A stretch of DNA of 18,052 nucleotides from JBMORO01 sp049322295 (lineage in GTDB: Bacteria; Patescibacteriota; Minisyncoccia; RBG-13-40-8-A): positions 1 to 18,052 of the forward strand of contig JBMORO010000007.1 of the NCBI GenBank assembly GCA_049322295.1, written 5' to 3'. Under the pieces are notes generated by a model. That model ran no database searches and was not told the origin of the DNA. It saw nothing but the letters and a program-made list of their open reading frames with translations. Both the position numbers and the translations under genes were made by a program. How positions within the stretch are numbered: the first letter of the stretch is position 1; each line of letters starts with the position of its first letter. Positions 1-6,795 of this stretch are shown here, piece by piece.

Positions 1-1
1 T

Positions 2-292
2 CAATGTGGTTGTGAAGAAGGCGAAGGCATAATCTGTATTCCCGACCCTCTTGAATGTAAAACCATTGATGAGATAATCGAGGCAATTGTTACCTTAATA
101 GTGGCAATTGGTTTAGGAGTAGGAGTAATAATGATAATCTGGTCAGCTATTCTTTATATGACTTCTGCTGGAAACGAGCAAAAGGTTGCTACGGCTAAAA
201 AAGCTTTGATGTGGACAGTAATTGGAATAGCTATTCTTTTGTCAGCCAGATTTATAATTATGCTACTGGTAGAAGTTCTAAGCGGCCCATAA
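2..292 (+). CDS. VirB2/TrbC-like pilin, 5' truncated by window edge
   Basis: The reading frame is open from the first bases of the window, so the true start lies upstream; the GTG at 101 is internal. The visible 96 residues have a cysteine-containing N-terminal stretch (C at visible residues 2, 4, 12 and 19), then a hydrophobic segment (about 28-52), a short polar turn (YMTSAGNEQKVATAKK) and a second hydrophobic helix ending LSGP. This hairpin of two membrane helices joined by a basic loop is the plan of VirB2/TrbC-type pilins and of the pilin-like proteins common in Patescibacteria. The next gene has the same turn (YMTAGGDPEKAKAGR), so the two are paralogues in one probable operon, 51 bp apart. 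A role in a type IV secretion-like or DNA-uptake apparatus is inference. It could simply be a small membrane protein of the same fold. Confidence 0.72.
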   Translation, partial: QCGCEEGEGIICIPDPLECKTIDEIIEAIVTLIVAIGLGVGVIMIIWSAILYMTSAGNEQKVATAKKALMWTVIGIAILLSARFIIMLLVEVLSGP

Positions 293-343
293 AAATTTTT
301 AAAGGTCGAAAAATAGACTTACAAACTAATTCAAGATTAATTT

Positions 344-730
344 ATGAAAAAAATAAGCAAAATTTTACCAGTTTTTCTGATTTTTTGTTTTCTTGCTCTG
401 CCTTTGATTGTTTCTGCTCAATGGGAACAGACTACTGTTGGAATATTTGTCTGTGGTTTACTTAGGTTAATAAGAAATATAGTAGGAGCTATTGGTTTTG
501 CTATAGCGGTGATTATGTTGATTTGGGGAGCAATTAAATATATGACTGCTGGAGGAGACCCAGAAAAAGCAAAAGCAGGCAGACAATTAATGCTTAATGC
601 TGTAATCGGAATTGTTATCTTATTAGCTGTTATGTTTATAATTACCCTGGTGGCTGGGATTATTTCAGGAACGGGTATAACCTGGAATCCATTTATTGAC
701 CCTTGCCGTGAAATAATTTACACACCATAG
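344..730 (+). CDS. VirB2/TrbC-like pilin (T4SS pilin family)
   Basis: This 128-aa protein has a clear signal peptide (residues 1-25, KK then a hydrophobic core, ending LIVSA before QW), a transmembrane helix at about 46-67, the polar turn YMTAGGDPEKAKAGR, a second helix at about 83-108 and a short tail ending in CREIIYTP. The arrangement fits the VirB2/TrbC pilin group, in which the processed two-helix protein sits in the inner membrane and can assemble into a pilus. It is a paralogue of the truncated gene just upstream. Two stacked hairpins follow at 784-872 and probably end the transcript. No VirB4-like ATPase or other secretion gene is visible here, so the machine it belongs to cannot be named. 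No strong SD precedes the ATG. Confidence 0.75.
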   Translation: MKKISKILPVFLIFCFLALPLIVSAQWEQTTVGIFVCGLLRLIRNIVGAIGFAIAVIMLIWGAIKYMTAGGDPEKAKAGRQLMLNAVIGIVILLAVMFIITLVAGIISGTGITWNPFIDPCREIIYTP

Positions 731-783
731 TAGATATAGTTGTTAGTAACAATTCTTGATATTTTTTTAGAATCAACCATTAT

Positions 784-840
784 AAAAGCTGGTAATTTTT
801 TACCCCGCACTTTTAAGTTGTGGGATCATTACCAGCTTTT
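784..840 (+). terminator. Long hairpin after the pilin genes
   Basis: The outer arms 784-796 (AAAAGCTGGTAAT) and 828-840 (ATTACCAGCTTTT) are perfectly complementary over 13 bp. The inner part (CCCGCACTT against AAGTTGTGGG) extends the stem with a bulge. The A-rich left side and T-rich right side suit a bidirectional intrinsic terminator. It lies 54 bp after the pilin stop codon. Confidence 0.6.
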
Positions 841-845
841 GATTT

Positions 846-880
846 CCCCCACCTATAAATTATAGGTGGGGGATTTGATT
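846..880 (+). terminator. GC-rich perfect hairpin with T tract
   Basis: Arms 846-857 (CCCCCACCTATA) and 861-872 are a perfect 12-bp inverted repeat around a 3-nt loop, extendable by one T-A pair to 13 bp. The T-rich ATTTGATTTTT follows. It is probably a second terminator for the pilin operon. Its CCCCCAC arm and 3-nt loop resemble the palindrome inside recG at 10057-10089, so it may instead be a member of the palindromic repeat family described in the findings. Confidence 0.6.
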
Positions 881-903
881 TTTGATGAGACTTGGGTTAA
901 GAT
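875..903 (+). promoter_or_regulatory. Candidate promoter for tRNA-Leu
   Basis: TTGATT at 875-880 and TAAGAT at 898-903 are separated by exactly 17 bp. The expected start, about 910, lies just upstream of the tRNA 5' end at 913. The -35 box sits in the T tract of the preceding hairpin. Confidence 0.5.
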
Positions 904-912
904 AGGGAGTAT

Positions 913-994
913 GCCGCGGTGGTGAAACTGGAAAACACGCATGGTTTAGGACCATGTGCCGAAAGGCTTGAGAGTTCGAATCTCTCCCGCGGCA
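913..994 (+). tRNA. tRNA-Leu (anticodon UAG)
   Basis: This is an 82-nt class II tRNA. The acceptor arm GCCGCGG (913-919) pairs perfectly with CCGCGGC (987-993) and is followed by discriminator A994. The anticodon arm CATGG-TTTAGGA-CCATG gives anticodon UAG (codon CUA and CUN by wobble). A long variable arm (TGCCGAAAGGCT) and the T-arm AGAGTTCGAATCTCT are present. CCA is not encoded. The stop codon of the opposite-strand VanW gene lies 3 bp beyond the 3' end. Confidence 0.96.
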
Positions 995-997
995 TTT

Positions 998-2734
998 TTA
1001 TTCTAAGGGATTGCGTTCTACTGGATATAAACTTGGTGATTTGTAAGCAGAATTAAAGGTTTTGTCAATAATTAAATTATCATTTTTATCATAAACCTTC
1101 TGGGTGATTTTAGCTTTCATTGAGCCATCTTCTTTAGTATCATACTGATAAGGACCATCAATAACAATTTTTCTTCCGTCATTAGTGCCATATAACTCAA
1201 AAATTAAATCGTAGCCAACAACTTTTGTTTGAATAAGAATATGAGCTGGAGTGTTGTTAATAAATTTAAGGTCAGGTGAAGGCGGATAAATAGTAGCGTC
1301 AAACCCTTGAGGATTATAATATTTTACCGGAAAAGCATGGGGGTATCTTTCAATAATTTTTAATCCTGCGTTTACCGCTGCTCTGAACATAGTAGTAGAA
1401 ACCTGACAAAGTCCACCACCATATTCAGGAATAGTTTTATCTTTTTTAATCACTAACTCTGGTTCATAACCTTGTTCTGGCCCAATTTCGCCTATAATAG
1501 AATTGAAAGAAAATTCTTCTTCGGGCTTTATTAAAACACCATTAAATTTAGCTGCCCCTATTCCAATATTATGTATTCGACTATTAGGGGAACCAGAGAA
1601 ATTAGAAACCCCTTTAGCCAGAAGAGCGGTTATACCTAGATTATTAATGCTTTCGGTAGTGATTTTTGGTTGGATTTTTTCTATTCTAAGTTGGATTTCT
1701 TTTTTATCAGTTAGAATCCCGCCAGCTAAAACTGGAATATTGTTTTCTATTTCTAATCTAATTCCCTCTTCTGATAAAGCAAAAGCAATAACCCGATTAT
1801 TTTTGAAAGTAAACTTAGCATCAATTGGTTCATGATTTATTAAAGGAGCCAGACTAATAAGATATTCTTTAGCTTTCTCTTGGTTTAATTTTAGACCCAA
1901 AATTTTATTATCAGGATTTTTAGAATCTAATACTGGTTTAAAATCTATTAATAATAAAAATTCTTCTCTATTTACTTTTCCAATCTCTTTCTTTTCTTTG
2001 TCATCGCTAACAACCAAACTAAAAGGTAATTTCCCAAAAACAGATTTTACTTTTTGATAAGCATCTTTGGTTTCTGATTCTATTACTTCGGGATAATCTT
2101 CGATTAATTCTAATTGAACATATTGTCCTCTAAAATTATTTACAATTTTTGCTAAATCTTTTTTAAGCCTAATCTTATTGATTACTACCCCTTCTTTACT
2201 GGGAGTGGTAATAAAATCTTTCTTCTCGTCATCATAAATCAAGGTGCTATTTTGAGCTGGTTGATGGATTGAGGATAAATTTTCTTTAAGGAAATTTTCC
2301 AATTCTTCTTCGTTTATTTGCCAGACCAATTTTGAATCATATCCAAAAAGAGATAATAACTGCCAAAAAGCATTTTTTAGAAATTTATTTCTTTGATGAC
2401 CTCTTTCAAAAGCTATTTTGGTAGTATTAGAAACATCAATTTCTATTCCTAATCTTTCTAAATTGGCTTGCCAAGGAGAATTTTTATAGATTAAAAATAA
2501 ATCCATTTTTAGGAATTGTTCGCTAGCTTCGATTAGTTTTTGTTCAGCTGCTTGAGGAGATAATCCTCCAACAGAAATGCCAGCCACTTTTGTTCCCCAG
2601 CTTATTTTGTTGGTATTTAGGATATTAAGAATGAAAAAGAAAATGACTATAATTAAAAAAACAATAGCGCTAATTAAAATATTCCTTAGACGGCTCAATT
2701 TTTTTATTTTTTCTTTATGGTCAAATGTCTTCAT
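998..2734 (-). CDS. VanW family membrane-anchored wall protein
   Basis: This 578-aa protein has a basic N-terminus, one membrane anchor (about 19-40) and a long extracytoplasmic part. After the anchor comes GTKVAGISVGGLSPQAAEQKL (48-68), typical of the peptidoglycan-binding repeats (YoaR/PG_binding_4 type) that precede VanW domains. Two such repeats probably fill about 50-350. The VanW domain spans about 378-510, with the signature GGGLCQVSTTMFRAAVNAGL (439-458) and IERYPHAFPVKYY. The C-terminal 60 residues are a small beta-rich extension. The domain is named after the vancomycin-resistance cluster, but the family's biochemical role is uncertain; wall binding or L,D-transpeptidase-like accessory function is inference. 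It is divergent from murJ with a 57-bp spacer. The ATG at 2734 is chosen because it gives the basic N-terminus plus anchor; no clear SD is seen. Confidence 0.9.
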   Translation of the reverse strand: MKTFDHKEKIKKLSRLRNILISAIVFLIIVIFFFILNILNTNKISWGTKVAGISVGGLSPQAAEQKLIEASEQFLKMDLFLIYKNSPWQANLERLGIEIDVSNTTKIAFERGHQRNKFLKNAFWQLLSLFGYDSKLVWQINEEELENFLKENLSSIHQPAQNSTLIYDDEKKDFITTPSKEGVVINKIRLKKDLAKIVNNFRGQYVQLELIEDYPEVIESETKDAYQKVKSVFGKLPFSLVVSDDKEKKEIGKVNREEFLLLIDFKPVLDSKNPDNKILGLKLNQEKAKEYLISLAPLINHEPIDAKFTFKNNRVIAFALSEEGIRLEIENNIPVLAGGILTDKKEIQLRIEKIQPKITTESINNLGITALLAKGVSNFSGSPNSRIHNIGIGAAKFNGVLIKPEEEFSFNSIIGEIGPEQGYEPELVIKKDKTIPEYGGGLCQVSTTMFRAAVNAGLKIIERYPHAFPVKYYNPQGFDATIYPPSPDLKFINNTPAHILIQTKVVGYDLIFELYGTNDGRKIVIDGPYQYDTKEDGSMKAKITQKVYDKNDNLIIDKTFNSAYKSPSLYPVERNPLE

Positions 2735-2753
2735 AATTTTATGATAACCCAGA

Positions 2754-2782
2754 TTCTTAAATTTAAAAAGATCTGATATAAT
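2754..2782 (+). promoter_or_regulatory. Extended -10 promoter for murJ operon
   Basis: TGATATAAT (2774-2782) is a perfect extended -10 (TG-N-TATAAT), with a weak TTCTTA 17 bp upstream (2754-2759). The predicted transcription start is about 2789-2791, at or next to the murJ ATG at 2792, so the transcript would be leaderless or nearly so. Confidence 0.6.
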
Positions 2783-2791
2783 AAAATTACA

Positions 2792-4450
2792 ATGGTTAAT
2801 AGAATTCTAAATCATAAATCAAAGACCATTTTTTCAGCTGCCTTTATTTTGGCAGCTAGCGCTTTAGTTAGTCGGCTTCTAGGGCTTTTCCGAGACAGAT
2901 TATTAGCTGGTAGATTTGGGGCCGGTGATGAACTGGATATTTATTTCGCTGCTTTTCGTTTGCCCGATTTAATTTATAATATTTTGATAATTGGAGCAAT
3001 TTCCTCAGCTTTTATTCCTGTTTTTGCCCAATATTTTAAAAAAGATGAAAAAGAAGCCTGGTATTTAACCAATGGGGTTTTTAATTTAATTTTTTTAATT
3101 TTAGTAATTTCAGCTGGTCTATTTATTTTTTTAGCTCCTTCTCTGATTTCAGTTATTGCCCCTGGTTTTTCAGGAACAAAAAAAGAAATGACCATTTTAT
3201 TAACTAGAATTATGTTTTTAAGCCCTTTGTTTTTGGGAATGAGTAGCATTTTTAGCGGTGTTTTACAATATTTTCACCGCTTTTTTGTTTATTCTCTAGC
3301 TCCCATAATGTACAATTTAGGAATTATTTTTGGCATTTTGATTTTTGTTCCCAAATTTGGTTTAGTCGGCTTGGCCTGGGGTGTGGTTTTGGGTACGTTT
3401 TTACACTTTTTTATTCAATTACCTAGCGTAATCTATTCCGGTTTTCGTTGGCAAAAAGTTTTAACTATCTATCATCAAGGAATTAGAAAGATTATAAAAT
3501 TAATGATTCCCCGAACTATTGGCTTAGCTGGTTCTCAGATGAATTTACTAGTGATTACCGCCTTGGCCTCAACCCTGGCCTCTGGCAGTCTGGCTGTTTT
3601 TAATTTGGCTGACAATTTGCAATACATTCCCATTGGTATTATTGGCATTTCTTTTGCTATGGCTGTTTTTCCGAGGTTAGCCAAAGCTTTTGCCGAAGAG
3701 AATAAAGAAGAATTTTCTAGGAACTTTTCATCGGTTTTTAGTCAGATTCTTTATTTAGTTTTGCCAATCACGGTTTTGCTTTTTCTGTTACGGGCTCAGA
3801 TTGTTAGGATAATTTTAGGAACTGGTCAATTTGGTTGGCTTGATACCAGACTAACCGCCGCTGCTTTGGGTGTTTTTTCTTTTGGGATTTTTGCCCAAAG
3901 TTTAATTCCCCTTATCTCTCGAGCTTTTTATTCTTTTCATAATACCAAGACCCCGGTAATTATAAGTTTATGGAGTGTTGGTTTAAACATTCTAAGTAGT
4001 TTTACCTTTATTTGGCTTTTAAACAATAAAAATATTTTTTCTGATTTTCTTTCTCATTTTTTAAAGTTAGGAGGGATTAGCAATTTCTCGGTTATCGGCC
4101 TACCAATGGCTTTTGTGGTAGCTGGAATTTTTAATTTTTTACTTTTACTTATATATTTTGATAAAAAGATTAGTCTCTGGCGACCAAAATTTATTCTGAA
4201 TTCCTTAGCTAAAATATTAGTAAGCTGTATTTTTATGGGGTTTACAATTTACGCCTTGCTATATTGTTTAAATCTTTTTGTTAATACCCATACCTTTGTT
4301 GGAATTTTCATTCAGGCAGGCGGGGCAGCTATTGGGGGGGTGGCAATTTATTTTATAATTTCTCTTCTTTTAAAGTCTCCAGAGGCTCCAGCAATAATTA
4401 GAAAAATTTTCCACCCTGGGGGTGGTCGCCCGAAGGGCGATAAGATATGA
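2792..4450 (+). CDS. murJ: Lipid II flippase MurJ (MviN)
   Basis: This 552-aa polytopic membrane protein of the MOP superfamily moves lipid-linked peptidoglycan precursor across the cytoplasmic membrane. The N-terminal signature is ALVSRLLGLFRDRLLAGRFG (23-42), followed by DIYFAAFRLPDLIYNIL, AISSAFIPVF and a run of about 14 hydrophobic helices, the usual number for MurJ. Its length is slightly above the common 510-530. The last 14 residues (from HPGGGRPKGDKI) are hydrophilic and glycine-rich, and 4411-4440 is two back-to-back 15-nt hairpins that look added to the end of the gene. The stop overlaps the lepA start (ATGA, 4447-4450), so translation is probably coupled. The start sits right after a strong extended -10, so a leaderless message is likely. 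Confidence 0.93.
   Translation: MVNRILNHKSKTIFSAAFILAASALVSRLLGLFRDRLLAGRFGAGDELDIYFAAFRLPDLIYNILIIGAISSAFIPVFAQYFKKDEKEAWYLTNGVFNLIFLILVISAGLFIFLAPSLISVIAPGFSGTKKEMTILLTRIMFLSPLFLGMSSIFSGVLQYFHRFFVYSLAPIMYNLGIIFGILIFVPKFGLVGLAWGVVLGTFLHFFIQLPSVIYSGFRWQKVLTIYHQGIRKIIKLMIPRTIGLAGSQMNLLVITALASTLASGSLAVFNLADNLQYIPIGIIGISFAMAVFPRLAKAFAEENKEEFSRNFSSVFSQILYLVLPITVLLFLLRAQIVRIILGTGQFGWLDTRLTAAALGVFSFGIFAQSLIPLISRAFYSFHNTKTPVIISLWSVGLNILSSFTFIWLLNNKNIFSDFLSHFLKLGGISNFSVIGLPMAFVVAGIFNFLLLLIYFDKKISLWRPKFILNSLAKILVSCIFMGFTIYALLYCLNLFVNTHTFVGIFIQAGGAAIGGVAIYFIISLLLKSPEAPAIIRKIFHPGGGRPKGDKI
4411..4440 (+). repeat. Tandem double hairpin at the murJ 3' end
   Basis: CCACCC-TGG-GGGTGG (4411-4425) and TCGCCC-GAA-GGGCGA (4426-4440) are two abutting 15-nt perfect hairpins, each with a 6-nt arm, 3-nt loop and 6-nt arm. 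The 30 nt encode ten in-frame codons of an unusual hydrophilic MurJ tail, ending six nucleotides before the lepA ATG. The layout matches 5281-5310 in lepA exactly. Confidence 0.75.
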
Positions 4451-6201
4451 ACCAGCAAAATATTCGAAATTTTTGTATAATCAGTCACATTGATCATGGT
4501 AAGTCAACTCTGGCTGATAGATTTTTAGAAATTACCAAGACAGTTAATCCTAGAAAAATGAGGCCACAATATTTAGATAGGATGGCCATTGAGAGAGAGC
4601 GAGGAATTACGATTAAGATGCAGCCAGTAAGAATGATTTGGAAGGATTACATTTTGAACTTAATCGATACCCCGGGTCATGTTGATTTTTCTTACGAGGT
4701 TTCCAGAAGCCTAACAGCAGTTGAGGGAGCAATTTTATTGGTTGATGCAACTCAAGGAGTTCAAGCCCAGACACTAAGTAATTTGGAATTGGCTAGGCAA
4801 CAAAATTTAGTAATTATTCCGGTTATTAATAAAATTGATTTACCTATTGCTAATATTGAGCAAGCAATTAAAGAAATAGAGGAACTTTTAAAAGTTAGAA
4901 AAGAAGAGATTATTTTGATTTCGGCCAAAACTGGCAAGAACGTAGAAAATGTTTTGGAAAGAGTGGTAGAAGTTATCCCAGCCCCCACTTTTGCTAAGGC
5001 TTCGGTGGGTGAATCAAAAATGAGAGCCCTCATTTTTGATTCAGAGTACGATGCTTATAAGGGAGCGGTGGCTTATGTTAGGGTTTTTGATGGTTCTATT
5101 CAAAAAGGAGAAAAAATTTATTTAATGGGTTCAAAGGTTCATGGCGAGGTCTTGGAATTAGGTTATTTTAAACCCGAGTTTACTGAAAGCAGGGAATTAA
5201 AATCAGGCGAAGTCGGCTATATTGCTACTGGTTTAAAAGAAATTGAGAAATGCCGAGTTGGAGACACAGTTTCGAAATTCCCAGCCCAAGGCTGGTCCGC
5301 CTCTGGCGGAGAAATTGAGCCCTTAAGGGGCTATAAAGAGCCGCAATCAGCGATTTTTGCTAGTTTCTATCCAATTAATTCTAATGATTATGATTTATTA
5401 AAGAACGGCTTACAAAAATTAAAATTAAATGACGCATCGTTAAATTTTTCATCTGAATCTTCCAGTGCTCTTGGCCGAGGATTTAGGTGTGGATTTTTAG
5501 GAATGTTGCATTTAGAAATAGTAAGCGAACGATTAAAAAGGGATTATGGCCTGGATTTAATTATTACTTCGCCAAGCGTAGTTTATAAAAAAACTAAAGA
5601 GGGAGTGGAAGAACCATGGATAGAGATAGAGATTATTAGTCCATCTTACTATCTTGGTCAGATTAATAATTTATTAGGTAATTGCCCTGGCGAGTTTAGA
5701 GAGACAAAATGGTTAACTCAGGAGAAAGTCCTTATTTATTACCAAGGACCCTTAGATATTATTTTACAAGGATTTTATGATAAGTTAAAAAACGTTAGTT
5801 CTGGTTATGCTTCAATGAATTATAAATTAATTGGTTATAAAAAAGCTGATTTAGTAAAATTAGATATCTTAATTAATAAAGAAAAAATAGAGGCATTTTC
5901 AAGAATAGTTAGACAGAAAGAAGCGTATAAAGAAGGAAAAAGAATAGTTGAACTACTAAAAGAAAGTTTGCCCCACTATCAATTTTCGGTGCCAATTCAG
6001 GCAGCGGTGGGTAGTAAAATCATTGCTCGAGAGACAAAAAAGGGGATGAGAAAGGATGTGACTGGGTATCTTTATGGTGGCGATGTTACCCGAAAGAAAA
6101 AATTATTAGAAAAACAGAAAAGAGGCAAGAAAAAACTGGCCCAAATTGGCAAGATAACCATACCTTCCGAGGTATTTTTAAAAGTACTAAAACAGAGATG
6201 A
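4447..6201 (+). CDS. lepA: Elongation factor 4 (LepA), ribosomal back-translocase GTPase
   Basis: This is a 584-aa translational GTPase that acts on the ribosome. All G motifs are present: G1 HIDHGKST (14-21), G2 region ERERGITIK (49-57), G3 DTPGHVDF (74-81), G4 NKID (128-131) and G5 SAKTG (159-163). Domain II, the EF-G-like domains and the LepA-specific C-terminal domain follow, ending in a basic KQKRGKKKL stretch and IPSEVFLKVL. Compared with the LepA norm, two short peptides look inserted: FAKASVG (182-188), just after the G domain, and QGWSASGG (281-288), inside domain II before EPLRGYKEP. Both coincide with palindromic DNA and both sit at surface loops by inference. ATGA overlaps join it to murJ upstream and to a 37-aa ORF downstream, so this is a tightly coupled operon. 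Confidence 0.96.
   Translation: MNQQNIRNFCIISHIDHGKSTLADRFLEITKTVNPRKMRPQYLDRMAIERERGITIKMQPVRMIWKDYILNLIDTPGHVDFSYEVSRSLTAVEGAILLVDATQGVQAQTLSNLELARQQNLVIIPVINKIDLPIANIEQAIKEIEELLKVRKEEIILISAKTGKNVENVLERVVEVIPAPTFAKASVGESKMRALIFDSEYDAYKGAVAYVRVFDGSIQKGEKIYLMGSKVHGEVLELGYFKPEFTESRELKSGEVGYIATGLKEIEKCRVGDTVSKFPAQGWSASGGEIEPLRGYKEPQSAIFASFYPINSNDYDLLKNGLQKLKLNDASLNFSSESSSALGRGFRCGFLGMLHLEIVSERLKRDYGLDLIITSPSVVYKKTKEGVEEPWIEIEIISPSYYLGQINNLLGNCPGEFRETKWLTQEKVLIYYQGPLDIILQGFYDKLKNVSSGYASMNYKLIGYKKADLVKLDILINKEKIEAFSRIVRQKEAYKEGKRIVELLKESLPHYQFSVPIQAAVGSKIIARETKKGMRKDVTGYLYGGDVTRKKKLLEKQKRGKKKLAQIGKITIPSEVFLKVLKQR
4984..5009 (+). repeat. Palindromic insertion encoding FAKASVG in lepA
   Basis: CCCAC (4984-4988) and GTGGG (5005-5009) bracket 16 nt that encode the FAKAS core. 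The peptide interrupts the usual LepA linker between the G domain and domain II (IPAP ... MRALIFDS). The stem is short, so the palindrome itself is only moderate evidence. The peptide is one I recall recurring in Patescibacteria proteins. Confidence 0.5.
5281..5310 (+). repeat. Tandem double hairpin inside lepA
   Basis: CCAGCC-CAA-GGCTGG (5281-5295) and TCCGCC-TCT-GGCGGA (5296-5310) are two abutting 15-nt hairpins with 6-3-6 architecture, together ten codons. They encode the PAQGWSASGGE region, which is extra relative to the normal LepA domain II sequence. A third 6-3-6 hairpin with one G-T pair (5318-5332) falls in native EPLRGY codons. Confidence 0.75.
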
Positions 6202-6311
6202 ATCAGAAAAAATTTACAAAATTAGCAAAGATATTTTGGTATATTATTGTCATAATTGTAGCTTTGAGTATGATTGCTTTTTTATTAATTCCTTTATTAA
6301 GAACAAGATGA
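6198..6311 (+). CDS. 37-aa single-pass membrane peptide
   Basis: This short ORF reads MNQKKFTKLAKIFWYIIVII and continues VALSMIAFLLIPLLRTR. It has a basic N-terminus (three lysines in the first eight residues), one hydrophobic helix at about 12-35 and a basic tail, so it would insert with the N-terminus inside. It begins within the lepA stop (ATGA, 6198-6201) and its TGA overlaps the next start (ATGA, 6308-6311). Double 4-bp overlaps are strong evidence that it is translated, because a random ORF would rarely fit both. I do not recognise a family. Its position before an FtsB-like protein suggests a division or envelope role, but that is inference. Confidence 0.75.
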   Translation: MNQKKFTKLAKIFWYIIVIIVALSMIAFLLIPLLRTR

Positions 6312-6682
6312 AGGAAAACTTTTGGCATTCAAAAATTTTTATTTTTGGATTGTTAATCATTCTTATTTTATTGGTCATCGCCTCGGGACGAGAGGCTTAT
6401 CGTAATTACAAGATTAATCAGGAAATTAGAGGTTTACAGAAAAAAATTGATGAATTGAAAGAAAGTAATAAAGAACTAACTGAACTAGAGAAATACCTTC
6501 AGTCACCTGAATTTTTAGAAAAAGAAGCTAGGTTAAAATTAAATTTAATTAAGGATGGAGAAAAATTAGTAATTATTAAAAGGTCAGAGGAGGAATCTAA
6601 TTTAAAAGAATCAAAGCCAGAAGAAAATAAAAATATTCCCAATATCTTGAAATGGTGGGAATATTTTTTTGGCAGAAGATAG
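6308..6682 (+). CDS. FtsB/DivIC-like septum formation initiator
   Basis: This is a 124-aa bitopic membrane protein. It has a short cytoplasmic N-terminus, one transmembrane helix (about 9-26), a coiled coil with heptads from NYKINQEIRGLQKKIDELKE to ELTELEKYL, then the DivIC-type element SPEFLEKEARLKLNLIKDGEKLVII. Such proteins link FtsQ and FtsL in the divisome. An acidic, variable tail ends WEYFFGRR. I chose the ATG at 6308 over the in-frame one at 6236: it makes an ATGA overlap with the preceding peptide and gives the standard DivIC layout. The 6236 start adds an unusual Cys-rich extension that overlaps the small ORF. Confidence 0.85.
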   Translation: MKENFWHSKIFIFGLLIILILLVIASGREAYRNYKINQEIRGLQKKIDELKESNKELTELEKYLQSPEFLEKEARLKLNLIKDGEKLVIIKRSEEESNLKESKPEENKNIPNILKWWEYFFGRR

Positions 6683-6686
6683 TATA

Positions 6687-6783
6687 AAATCGGGATACAA
6701 AATTTTTCTTGCTCACGAAGCGCGTTTCATCTTCTGGACTATCACGGCCTGACGCTCGCTGCGAAAAATTTGTATCCCGATTT
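6687..6783. repeat. 97-nt element with 21-bp terminal inverted repeats
   Basis: The left arm 6687-6708 (AAATCGGGATACAAAATTTTTC) and the right arm 6763-6783 (GAAAAATTTGTATCCCGATTT) are complementary over 21 bp apart from one extra A. The 54-nt interior is much more GC-rich than the flanks (GCTCACGAAGCGCG, GACGCTCGCTGCG). It fills the gap between the FtsB-like gene and the glycosyltransferase. It could be a strong terminator/attenuator, a miniature transposable element or a structured RNA; no ORF is apparent inside. Confidence 0.6.
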
Positions 6784-6795
6784 GGAAAATAAAAA

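Noticed and set aside
4761..5033. 90-aa minus-strand frame inside lepA
   Set aside because: It is antisense to conserved GTPase motifs; it is open only because of codon bias.
6236..6307. Extended start of the FtsB-like protein at ATG 6236
   Set aside because: It overlaps the 37-aa membrane ORF and adds a Cys-rich stretch foreign to the family. The ATGA-coupled start at 6308 is preferred.
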